From the NCBI GenBank assembly GCA_000720375.1, contig JOAA01000012.1, positions 1 to 64,000 of the forward strand: DNA of 64,000 bases. Reading direction: 5' to 3'. Source of the stretch: Rhodococcus rhodnii (lineage in GTDB: Bacteria > Actinomycetota > Actinomycetes > Mycobacteriales > Pseudonocardiaceae). This document shows, piece after piece, positions 1-6,997 of the stretch; the first letter of the stretch is position 1; the number at the start of each line of letters is the position of its first letter. Under the pieces are notes generated by a model. The model was not told where the DNA came from and ran no database searches. It saw nothing but the letters and a program-made list of their open reading frames with translations. The position numbers and the translations under genes were made by a program.

Positions 1-2
1 AC

Positions 3-98
3 GCCGACCCCAAGCCGTTCGTGTGGACCAAGACCGCCGATCAGATCCTCGACACCCTCGCCGCATACTGCACGCGAATTAACGACTCAGGACACTAG
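3..98 (+). CDS. IS630-family transposase, C-terminal end (partial)
   Basis: The window opens inside a reading frame encoding about 31 residues that end in YCTRINDSGH and a TAG stop. The segment FVWTKTADQILDTLAAYC followed by an RINDSGH tail is the characteristic C-terminus of IS630-family DDE transposases, downstream of the last catalytic acidic residue. Everything upstream lies outside the window, so it cannot be said whether the element is intact. It sits about 330 bp from a tRNA-Asn gene. The family call rests on recognising the C-terminal motif only. Confidence 0.75.
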   Translation, partial: ADPKPFVWTKTADQILDTLAAYCTRINDSGH

Positions 99-425
99 TT
101 CGGTACTTTGGTCTGGCCTGATTCTGTTGTTGCGGTTGGGCATCGTGGGCGCTGTGTCTTGTGTGTTGTATTTGGAATGCAGCCAGGTGTGGGCTGGGGG
201 CTGCATGTTGAGCGCTGAGTGCTGTGTTCTGAATGCAGAGTTCAGAGTTCAGGCGCGGCAGCCAGCGCGGTCTGGTAGCTCCGGCGTTCTGTCGGCTGGC
301 GCAGCGCTCGATCCACCTGCGACATTGCCCCGCCAAAACCCTGGCATTTTCCCGGCATCCGGGCTTCGGCCGGACCCGCATCAAACAGCCCCAGGCCGAT
401 GACCTGGGGCGGCATCCTGCGAAAG
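99..425. other. Non-coding stretch between transposase end and tRNA-Asn
   Basis: No convincing gene is seen. The sequence is richer in T and G than the rest of the window and has short imperfect repeats such as GAGTTCAGAGTTCAG near 238. The first part should contain the right end of the IS630-type element, but only one end is in the window, so terminal inverted repeats cannot be confirmed. Confidence 0.5.
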
Positions 426-498
426 CTCCTCCAGCTGGACTCGAACCAGCAACCCTTCGATTAACAGTCGAATGCTCTGCCAATTGAGCTATGGAGGA
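426..498 (-). tRNA. tRNA-Asn (GTT anticodon)
   Basis: Read on the minus strand, this 73-nt segment folds as a tRNA. The 7-bp acceptor stem TCCTCCA/TGGAGGA is followed by a G discriminator base. There is a D arm around AGCTCAATTGGCAGAGC, an anticodon arm CGACTGTTAATCG giving anticodon GTT (complement at 463-465), and a T arm GGTTCGAGTCC. CCA is not encoded. A transposase end lies nearby, consistent with tRNA genes as common landmarks for mobile DNA, but no attachment-site duplication was seen. Confidence 0.96.
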
Positions 499-552
499 AA
501 ACCCGCCGTCGGCGCGTCGCGAACGACACGCCGACGGCGGTAGTTGGCTGCG

Positions 553-975
553 TCAGGCCTCTTCGCCGAGGTCGGCGAGGGCCTGCTTGACCTTGGCCAT
601 CTCTTCCTGGAGCTCGCGGAGCCGTGACTCGTGCTGCTCACGAGCCGCGGTGATCACCTCTTCGATCTTCTCGGCGATGTCCGGGTGCAGTTCCTGCGCG
701 GCCTTGACGACGGCCGTCGCTGGAATGGTGAGGCCTTGCACGACCCGCGTGCTGCCGTGCATCAGGTCTGCCTGCCAGGCACCGTCCAGGCTGCCCGTCA
801 CCGTCAGCGTGAGCTCGACGGTCCGGGTCTTCTTCGCGGTGCTCTTGGCCCGAGTGGCCTTCTTGGGCTTCTCCTCGGCTGCGGCCGCGGGAGCTTCGGT
901 GCCCTGTCCGTTGGTCGAGGCAGGCACCTCCTCGTCACCGGGAGCGCTTGCCGCCTCGGCGGTAGGAGCGGTCAT
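553..975 (-). CDS. DUF6319-like small protein
   Basis: A 140-residue protein. Residues 1-50 are Ala/Pro/Glu rich and low complexity, ending in a Lys/Arg/Thr-rich stretch. A folded part follows with the pattern [19 protein letters not shown] and a C-terminal amphipathic helix ([19 protein letters not shown]) that probably forms a coiled coil. It resembles actinobacterial proteins annotated DUF6319, whose function is unknown. The ATG at 975 is chosen over the upstream in-frame start at 1011 because AAAGGA precedes it at good spacing. The basic N-terminal stretch could bind nucleic acid, but this is inference. It is divergent from cobQ, with 107 bp between the two starts. Confidence 0.7.
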   Translation of the reverse strand: MTAPTAEAASAPGDEEVPASTNGQGTEAPAAAAEEKPKKATRAKSTAKKTRTVELTLTVTGSLDGAWQADLMHGSTRVVQGLTIPATAVVKAAQELHPDIAEKIEEVITAAREQHESRLRELQEEMAKVKQALADLGEEA

Positions 976-1017
976 CCTGGTCCTTTCGTGGTCACGTGGA
1001 GGGGGTATCACATCCTA

Positions 1018-1029
1018 GAACACGTGTTC
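1018..1029. promoter_or_regulatory. Palindrome GAACACGTGTTC, SOS-box-like operator
   Basis: A perfect 12-bp palindrome in the 107-bp divergent region between the DUF6319-like gene and cobQ. It fits the GAAC-N4-GTTC form of Gram-positive and actinobacterial LexA boxes, and the right flank adds GA as in the extended site. The 10-mer GGGGGTATCA occurs on both sides (1001-1010 and 1046-1055). Binding by LexA is inference. Another dimeric repressor could use the site. Confidence 0.4.
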
Positions 1030-1082
1030 GACCGTGCGTGTTCCAGGGGGTATCAAGACACTATCCCGATAGGGTTCGCCGG

Positions 1083-2603
1083 GTGAGCGGAGGCCTGTTG
1101 GTGGCCGGCACGTCGTCAGACGCCGGGAAGAGTGTGCTGGTCGCCGGCCTGTGCCGGTGGTTGGCGCGGCAAGGTGTGCGGGTCGCGCCGTTCAAGGCGC
1201 AGAACATGTCCAACAACTCCGTCGTCACGATGGAGGGCGGCGAGATCGGCCGGGCTCAGGCCCTGCAGGCGGCCGCGGCCGGGTTGGTCCCGAGTGTCCG
1301 GTTCAACCCCGTCCTGCTCAAGCCCGGCGGGGACCGGACTTCCCAGGTTGTCCTGCTGGGCAAGGCTATTGGGCACACGTCGGCCTTGTCCTATCGGGAC
1401 CGCAAGCCTGAGCTGTTCGAGACGGTTCTGGCCACTTTGGAGGGCCTGCGGGCCGAGTACGACGTGGTCATCTGCGAGGGCGCGGGCTCGCCGACAGAGA
1501 TCAACCTCAGGCGCGACGACATCGCCAACATGGGCTTGGCCAGGGCCGCGGACCTGCCTGTGCTGGTCATCGGCGACATCGACCGGGGCGGGGTCTTCGC
1601 CCACTTGTACGGCACCGTCGCGCTGCTCTCACCCGCTGACCAAGCGCTTGTTTCAGGGTTTGTGATCAACAAGTTCCGCGGCGACCCCGCCCTGCTCAAG
1701 CCGGGGCTCGACCAGATCCACCAGCTGACCGGACGAAGGGTCCTGGGCGTGCTGCCGTGGAACGTGGACCTGTGGCTGGACGCCGAGGATTCGTTGTCCT
1801 ACACCGCCGACGGCGTCGTGGGCAGGCCGAAGCCGCCGGTGGGGGAGCAGTGGCTGCGGGTCGCGGTCATCAGGCTGCCCAGGATCTCCAACGGCACCGA
1901 CGTCGAGGCCCTGGCCTGTGAACCGGGCGTCTCGGTGCGGTTCGTGACCGAGCCGTCCCGGCTGGCGGACGCCGACCTGATCGTGATTCCGGGTACCAAA
2001 GCGACCGTCCAAGACCTGGAATGGTTGCGGGACAACGGACTCGCCGAAGCGATCGGCCAGCACGCCGAACGTGGGCTCCCGGTGATCGGGATCTGCGGCG
2101 GGTTCCAGATGCTGGGCACCAAGATCACCGATTCGTATGAATCCGGCGCGGGCACCGTCACCGGGCTCGGCCTGCTGGACGTGGAGTTCGAGTTCCAACG
2201 GGACAAGATCCTCCGTCGCCCGGACGGGTTCGTTTTCGGCAAAGCCGCGACGGGCTACGAAATCCACCACGGCACGGTGGTCGACCAGCCCGCCAACGGC
2301 CTCGTGACGCTGCCGGACGGAACACCCGAAGGCGTGCTGAAGGGCGCGATCGCGGGCACGCACTGGCACGGCCTGCTCGAAAACGACGAAGTCCGCCGCG
2401 AAATCCTGAACTGGGCGGCAGCACACGCGAACCGAGCACAGTTCGCAGCCGCCACGGACACCTCCTTCGCGCAAGCCCGCGAAGCACAGCTCGACCTCCT
2501 GGCGGATTTGGTCGCCGAGCACCTCGACACAGACATGCTCCGTCAGCTGCTCGCCGAAGGGGCGCCGGCTGGCTTGCCGGTGTTGCCGCCGGGCGCGAGC
2601 TGA
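1083..2603 (+). CDS. cobQ: Adenosylcobyric acid synthase CobQ
   Basis: A 506-residue glutamine-dependent amidotransferase. It amidates the b, d, e and g carboxylates of adenosylcobyrinate a,c-diamide to give cobyric acid. The N-terminal P-loop GTSSDAGKS lies at residues 8-16, and the synthetase-domain motifs [11 protein letters not shown] and [13 protein letters not shown] follow. The C-terminal class I glutaminase domain has the nucleophile motif [10 protein letters not shown] and a conserved GTHWHGL histidine region. The GTG at 1083 is chosen because it gives the usual short N-terminus; the open frame extends back to 996 with non-homologous residues. The gene is about 10 kb from the other cobalamin genes and shows no riboswitch of its own. 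Its last 61 bp overlap the convergent histidine kinase gene. Confidence 0.95.
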   Translation: MSGGLLVAGTSSDAGKSVLVAGLCRWLARQGVRVAPFKAQNMSNNSVVTMEGGEIGRAQALQAAAAGLVPSVRFNPVLLKPGGDRTSQVVLLGKAIGHTSALSYRDRKPELFETVLATLEGLRAEYDVVICEGAGSPTEINLRRDDIANMGLARAADLPVLVIGDIDRGGVFAHLYGTVALLSPADQALVSGFVINKFRGDPALLKPGLDQIHQLTGRRVLGVLPWNVDLWLDAEDSLSYTADGVVGRPKPPVGEQWLRVAVIRLPRISNGTDVEALACEPGVSVRFVTEPSRLADADLIVIPGTKATVQDLEWLRDNGLAEAIGQHAERGLPVIGICGGFQMLGTKITDSYESGAGTVTGLGLLDVEFEFQRDKILRRPDGFVFGKAATGYEIHHGTVVDQPANGLVTLPDGTPEGVLKGAIAGTHWHGLLENDEVRREILNWAAAHANRAQFAAATDTSFAQAREAQLDLLADLVAEHLDTDMLRQLLAEGAPAGLPVLPPGAS

Positions 2604-3526
2604 ACAGTGATGTCGAGGCCGCCGGACGGGCACGCGGCGTACGAGAGCGTCCCGCCATGCGCGGTGACAACCGCGCGGACGATGGACAGGCCAAGGCCGG
2701 TGCCGCGCACCCGGCGGGAGCCACGCACGAACGGCTCGAACAGATTGTCGACCTCAACCGGGTCCACGACCTGACCCGAATTGGTGATACGCAGAAACGC
2801 CGGACCGGTGCGCACAGCGATATGACCGCCGGCGACGTTGTAGCGCACGGCATTGTCGACGAGGTTGTTCACCATCCGTTCGAGCAGCACGGGTTCGCCG
2901 CGGATCACAGCGGGCCGCAGGTCGGTCCGCAGTTCGAGGTCCCGGACACCTTCGAGAGCCGAGGTGACGAGGTCGGCGAGGTCGACTTCGCGCTGTTGGA
3001 TCAGTCCGGTCTGGCTGCGCGCCAGGATGAGCAGCCCGTCCAAGGTCCGTTGGCTGTGGTCGACCGCGTCGCTGATATCGCCTGCCATGGCGAGCAGTTC
3101 CGGCTTGGTGGGCTGCCCATCCAGCGTTACGTCGATCGCCGCGCGCATCGTGGTCAACGGCGTCCGCAGCTCGTGGGCCGCGTTGGCGACGAACATGCGT
3201 TGGCTGTCCAGCAGACGATCGCGCTCGGCGATACTGGACTGGATCACGCGCCCGGCGACCAGCCAACCCAGCGCGGCGGCGACAACGACCACGATCCCGA
3301 GCGCGATCGCGGACTGGGTCAGGAAATCGGCGATGGTCTGGGCGTGCATGTCGTCCAGCGAGGCCGACAGCGCGTCCGGGTCCACCACCGGTCGCCCGGT
3401 GCCGAACGCCACGACCACCCGCGGCCGGTCGCGCCTGACCAGCAGGAACGTCAACGCGATCAGCACAAGCCCAGCGGCGAGGACCAATCCGGTGTAGAGC
3501 AGGGCCAGCCTGCCACGTGCGGTCAT
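2543..3526 (-). CDS. Two-component sensor histidine kinase
   Basis: A 327-residue membrane sensor kinase. Transmembrane segments lie at about residues 8-30 and 72-95, enclosing a short extracytoplasmic loop of about 40 residues. A HAMP-like linker follows, then the HisKA motif [11 protein letters not shown] with phospho-acceptor His118. The HATPase domain has an N box ([11 protein letters not shown]) and a glycine-rich GTGLGLSIV box. The ATG overlaps the response-regulator stop by 4 nt (ATGA), so the pair is translationally coupled. The C-terminal 20 codons are antisense to the end of cobQ. The short sensor loop suggests sensing in or near the membrane. The divergent cell-wall hydrolase genes suggest an envelope signal, which is inference. 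Confidence 0.92.
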   Translation of the reverse strand: MTARGRLALLYTGLVLAAGLVLIALTFLLVRRDRPRVVVAFGTGRPVVDPDALSASLDDMHAQTIADFLTQSAIALGIVVVVAAALGWLVAGRVIQSSIAERDRLLDSQRMFVANAAHELRTPLTTMRAAIDVTLDGQPTKPELLAMAGDISDAVDHSQRTLDGLLILARSQTGLIQQREVDLADLVTSALEGVRDLELRTDLRPAVIRGEPVLLERMVNNLVDNAVRYNVAGGHIAVRTGPAFLRITNSGQVVDPVEVDNLFEPFVRGSRRVRGTGLGLSIVRAVVTAHGGTLSYAACPSGGLDITVQLAPGGNTGKPAGAPSASS

Positions 3527-4197
3527 GTCGCGATGCGGTAGCCGGCCCCGGTCACGGTCTGGATGACCGGCGGGTCGCCGAGCTTGCGGCGAAGCGTGCC
3601 GACCGTGATCCGGACCGCGTTGGTGAACGGATCGGCGTGCTCGTCCCATACCTTGTCCAGCAAGGTTTCCGCGCTGACGACGTCGCCAGCGGCCATCAAC
3701 AACCGTTCCAGGACACCGAATTCCTTGGGTGTCAGGTGTACGAGACGACCACCGCGTTCCACACTGCGCCGTGCCGAGTCGAGCGCGATGTCGCCGGCAA
3801 GCAGGACTGGTGGCCGTGCTGGCACGACGCGCCTGCCCAGCGCCCGCACACGCGCGACGAGCTCGGTGAACGCGAACGGCTTGCCCAGGTAGTCGTCGGC
3901 GCCCAGAGTGAGTCCGTCCACCCGGTCGGAGACCGTGCCGGACGCGGTGAGCATGAGAATCCGGGATGTTCCCCGGTCCGCCAAGCGCCTGCACACGGTG
4001 TCTCCGTGCACCACCGGCAGATCACGGTCGAGCACCACCACGTCGTACGGTGTCAGCTCCACTTTGTCCAGCGCAGCTTGGCCGTCCAGCGCGATGTCGA
4101 CGACACAACCGTGCTTACGCAACCCCGTGGCGATGTAACCGGCCAGCGGTTGCTCGTCCTCGACCAGCAATACCCGCACTTTCAGAAGTATCCGCAT
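3523..4197 (-). CDS. OmpR-family response regulator
   Basis: A 224-residue DNA-binding response regulator. The receiver domain has the acidic pair in LLVEDEQ, phospho-acceptor Asp57 in VVVLDRDLP, and the conserved Lys in GKPFAF. The C-terminal winged helix spans roughly residues 130-220 and ends in TVTGAGYRI, typical of OmpR/PhoB proteins. The start is uncertain: ATG at 4197 gives MRILLKVRVLLVEDE, and GTG at 4179 would give a more standard VRVLLVEDE start. The ATG lies 67 bp from the divergent carboxypeptidase gene, so that short interval must hold both promoters and is the likely site of regulation. Confidence 0.92.
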   Translation of the reverse strand: MRILLKVRVLLVEDEQPLAGYIATGLRKHGCVVDIALDGQAALDKVELTPYDVVVLDRDLPVVHGDTVCRRLADRGTSRILMLTASGTVSDRVDGLTLGADDYLGKPFAFTELVARVRALGRRVVPARPPVLLAGDIALDSARRSVERGGRLVHLTPKEFGVLERLLMAAGDVVSAETLLDKVWDEHADPFTNAVRITVGTLRRKLGDPPVIQTVTGAGYRIAT

Positions 4198-4264
4198 CAG
4201 ACATATGGATTTCGTATGGCCGCGCGAGCCGTGCACCAGACAAGCCGGTCGATAGAAGTGCCGT

Positions 4265-5764
4265 ATGAATAGAGAGCAACAACCGTCCCGGCGGACAGTG
4301 CTCGGCGGAGTGGCCGCGACCGGTTTGCTGGCCACGACCGGGATCGCGCATGCCGAACAAGGACTGCCTGAGCGGATTCAGGAGATCATCGGTCGCCCGG
4401 AGTTCCACGGAGCGCAGTGGGGCATGGCGTTCTACGCACCCGACCGCGGCGAAGTGATCCACGCGATGAACCGCGGCGAACTGTTCGTCGCGGCGTCGTC
4501 GTTCAAGATTTTCATTGGTGCCACGGCATTCGAGGCGCTCGGACCGGATCGCCGGTTTCACACGAGGGTCTGTCGTACCGGCCCGGTGATTGGGGGCGTG
4601 CTGAACGGTGACCTGGTGCTGGTGGCGGGCGGCGACATGCTGCTGTCCGGCCGAGGAGGGCCCACGGGCAAGCTGAGCCTGCCCGAACCGGACCACTCGT
4701 ATCCTGGCGCGCCGCCGCTGCCTGGTGACGGGCTGGCGGAGATCCGGGCGCTCGCCGCGCAGGTGAAGGCGGCGGGTGTGCGGCGCGTCAACGGCCGCGT
4801 TCTCGTGGACACGTCGTTGTTCCGGGAAGGCCGCGAGAACATCGCGCTGAACAACCAAATGATCACGGTCTCACCGATGATGGTGAACGACCATATCGTC
4901 CATGCCATCGTCACTCCGGGGAACACGGTCGGCGCTCCTGCCGGCGTTCAGGCGGTTCCACGGACCGGGCACGTGCGGTTCGTCAACGAAGTGATCACGG
5001 TGAGTGGTACACCGAAGCCGCTCATCTTCGTGGACAACAGGCTCACCGGGGAGGTCCAGCTGGGCGGCCCGGTGCGGTACGTGCCCTTCTACGTCCAAGA
5101 TCCAGCACCGTTCGCCGCGACTGTCTTCACGGAAGCCTTGCGAGACAGGGGAGTGCAGGTTCGCGGTGAGGCATGCCGTGTCTCCCGGCGAGTCCCGATC
5201 GCGGAACACACCTCGCTTCCGTTGTCCGAACAGGCGAAGGTGATGCTCAAGGTCAGCTCGAACATTCACACTGTCACGATTCCCTATCTGGTGGGCGCGA
5301 TCGCGGGGCGCGCACACGACGATCCCAAGGCCTCCTACCATGAATTCCGGCGTGCGCTATTCCGCGCGGCCGGGCTCGACGGCGATCCGGCCGGCTCGGA
5401 CCAGGACTTGTACACGGCGGACACGTTCATCAAATTCCTGGCGCACATCGCTAAACGGCCGTACTTCCGGTCCTTCCGGCAGACACTTCCGATCATGGGC
5501 AGGGACGGCACCTTGGCAGGCAATCAGCCGAATTCGCCTGCGGCAGGCCATGTCTACGCCAAGACAGGCACCGGCTACATGAACAAGACGATGAACAAGG
5601 CACTGGCCGGGTACATCGAGCTCCCTGGCGGCCGGTGGCTCACGTTCGCGCAGTTCATGCGCAAGGGCGTGGCATCGATGGCCGAAGGCATCGCATTGGG
5701 CGACCAAGCGCAGGAAGCGATGGCCGAGATCGCCACCGCGGTCTACGAAGGGAGCCGGCGATGA
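4265..5764 (+). CDS. dacB: D-alanyl-D-alanine carboxypeptidase/endopeptidase, PBP4 (S13) family
   Basis: A 499-residue secreted penicillin-binding protein of the S13 family. These enzymes trim D-Ala from peptidoglycan stem peptides or cut cross-links. All three active-site motifs are present: SxxK as Ser78-Ser-Phe-Lys81, SxN as Ser331-Ser-Asn333, and KTG at 433-435. The long insert between the first two motifs is typical of PBP4 proteins. The N-terminus SRRTVLGGVAATGLLATT looks like a Tat signal with Ala-rich cleavage near residue 30. It overlaps the next hydrolase gene by 4 nt (ATGA) and is divergent from a two-component system, suggesting a wall-stress or beta-lactam-responsive unit (inference). 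Confidence 0.88.
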   Translation: MNREQQPSRRTVLGGVAATGLLATTGIAHAEQGLPERIQEIIGRPEFHGAQWGMAFYAPDRGEVIHAMNRGELFVAASSFKIFIGATAFEALGPDRRFHTRVCRTGPVIGGVLNGDLVLVAGGDMLLSGRGGPTGKLSLPEPDHSYPGAPPLPGDGLAEIRALAAQVKAAGVRRVNGRVLVDTSLFREGRENIALNNQMITVSPMMVNDHIVHAIVTPGNTVGAPAGVQAVPRTGHVRFVNEVITVSGTPKPLIFVDNRLTGEVQLGGPVRYVPFYVQDPAPFAATVFTEALRDRGVQVRGEACRVSRRVPIAEHTSLPLSEQAKVMLKVSSNIHTVTIPYLVGAIAGRAHDDPKASYHEFRRALFRAAGLDGDPAGSDQDLYTADTFIKFLAHIAKRPYFRSFRQTLPIMGRDGTLAGNQPNSPAAGHVYAKTGTGYMNKTMNKALAGYIELPGGRWLTFAQFMRKGVASMAEGIALGDQAQEAMAEIATAVYEGSRR

Positions 5765-6861
5765 CCACTCGCCGGTCGGTGCTCGGGCTGTTGGGCGCGG
5801 CCCCGGCGATTGTGGCGCTGCCCGCGGCCGCCGAGACGACGAAGACTAAGGATGTTCGTTCGTTCGAACGGTTTCTGGCCGATCAAGCAGCGCAGGACAA
5901 GTTCTCCGGTACCGTGCTGCTGGCCCATCGCGGCAGGCCCGTGCTTGTCCGTTCGCACGGGAAGGCCTACAACGCGGTGCCGAACACCAAGGACACGATC
6001 TTCTGCGTCGCGTCGATATCCAAGATCTTCACGGCCGTGGCCATCGCCCAGCTCGCGCAGGCGGGCAAGCTGGCCTTCCACGATCCGCTGAGCCGGTATC
6101 TCGACGGTTTTCCGGACAAGGTCACCTTGCACCACCTGCTGACGCACACCTCAGGACTCGGGCGCCCGGCGTTGGGCAGCGGCCCGCCGCCGACCTGGCA
6201 GAGCTTCGAGGAAACGATGACCGGCACGCTGGACCTCGTCCGGTCCACGCCCCCGCAGTTCACCCCGCCAGGCGCGGAGCACCGCTACAGCAACGACGGG
6301 TACTGGGTACTTGGCGGCGTTGTCGCGAAGGTATCCGGACTGTCCTTTTTCGACTACGTGCGTGCACATGTCTTCCGGCCCGCGGGCATGGCGCGTACGG
6401 ATTTCTACAGCAAACCACAGGTCTTGGCGGCCAAGGACATCGCGCATCCCTTTTGGACACAGCCGTCAGGTACTCGCGTCGACGGCACCGCCAATCCGTA
6501 CTTCCCGTACACCAACGGTCCTGCCGGCGGCGTCTACTCCACGGTTTCGGACCTGCTCGCGTTCACCCGTTCGTATGGCAAGGTGCTCAGCCGCCCGTTC
6601 GTCGACCTGATCACCAGCGGCAAGGTCGCGTTGCCGCCCGCGCCTTTGCCGAGCCGGACGAACTTCTACGGCTATGGGCACGTCGACGCGATCGTTGCCG
6701 ACCAGCGGGTCTTCGGGCACTCCGGCAGTGGTCCGGGCATGGCGAACCGGCTCGACGTCTTCCCGTCCACCGACTGGGTGTCGATCGTGCTGAGCAACTA
6801 CGACACCAGCGTCGACCCGATCGTCGCGGCGGCCCGGGAGGCGATCACCCGGTCCTCGTGA
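5761..6861 (+). CDS. Secreted beta-lactamase-family serine hydrolase
   Basis: A 366-residue class C beta-lactamase-fold protein (Pfam Beta-lactamase family). The nucleophile motif SISK lies at Ser85-Lys88, the YxN motif is RYSND, and a C-terminal HSGSGPG replaces KTG, as in esterase or DD-peptidase members. The N-terminus MTTRRSVLGLLGAAPAIVALPAAAE is a likely Tat or Sec signal. It is translationally coupled to the upstream PBP4 gene by an ATGA overlap. Substrate cannot be told from sequence: esterase, D-aminopeptidase and DD-carboxypeptidase activities all occur in this family. The last codons and the stop lie inside the left arm of a 50-bp hairpin. Confidence 0.85.
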   Translation: MTTRRSVLGLLGAAPAIVALPAAAETTKTKDVRSFERFLADQAAQDKFSGTVLLAHRGRPVLVRSHGKAYNAVPNTKDTIFCVASISKIFTAVAIAQLAQAGKLAFHDPLSRYLDGFPDKVTLHHLLTHTSGLGRPALGSGPPPTWQSFEETMTGTLDLVRSTPPQFTPPGAEHRYSNDGYWVLGGVVAKVSGLSFFDYVRAHVFRPAGMARTDFYSKPQVLAAKDIAHPFWTQPSGTRVDGTANPYFPYTNGPAGGVYSTVSDLLAFTRSYGKVLSRPFVDLITSGKVALPPAPLPSRTNFYGYGHVDAIVADQRVFGHSGSGPGMANRLDVFPSTDWVSIVLSNYDTSVDPIVAAAREAITRSS

Positions 6862-6902
6862 GTGTTTTCGCCGGTTCTAACCGGCGAAAACACTCACGAG
6901 GA
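6853..6902. repeat. Dispersed hairpin element, copy 1 (terminator-like)
   Basis: A perfect inverted repeat with 24-bp arms (6853-6876 and 6879-6902) around a CT centre. The core left arm is GTGAGTGTTTTCGCCGGTT. It covers the stop codon of the serine hydrolase gene and ends about 95 bp before the GH92 start, so it probably acts as a terminator. The same core recurs at 61695-61734 with one compensatory pair change. Confidence 0.9.
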
Positions 6903-6957
6903 TGTTCAGCCGAGCGGTGGCTTTCGAGCGGCCCTCCCAGGTGCGAAAATGGAGCGT

Positions 6958-6971
6958 TGACAACGTTGTCA
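6958..6971. promoter_or_regulatory. Operator palindrome TGACAACGTTGTCA
   Basis: A perfect 14-bp palindrome centred on CG, 27 bp upstream of the GH92 start. Its form (AACGTT core, odd-even symmetric half-sites) is typical of LacI-family operators controlling sugar genes. GCGTTGACAACGTTGT, which includes most of it, recurs at 8908-8923 inside the gene. No LacI-family gene is in the window, so the regulator is elsewhere. Confidence 0.65.
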
Positions 6972-6997
6972 GCCTCCATCCCTGCAGGAGGAACATC

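Noticed and set aside
79..483. Open frame antisense across the tRNA-Asn region (134 codons)
   Set aside because: Its start reads VNRRVAGSSPAGG, the familiar artefact of translating a tRNA T arm; it overlaps a certain tRNA gene.
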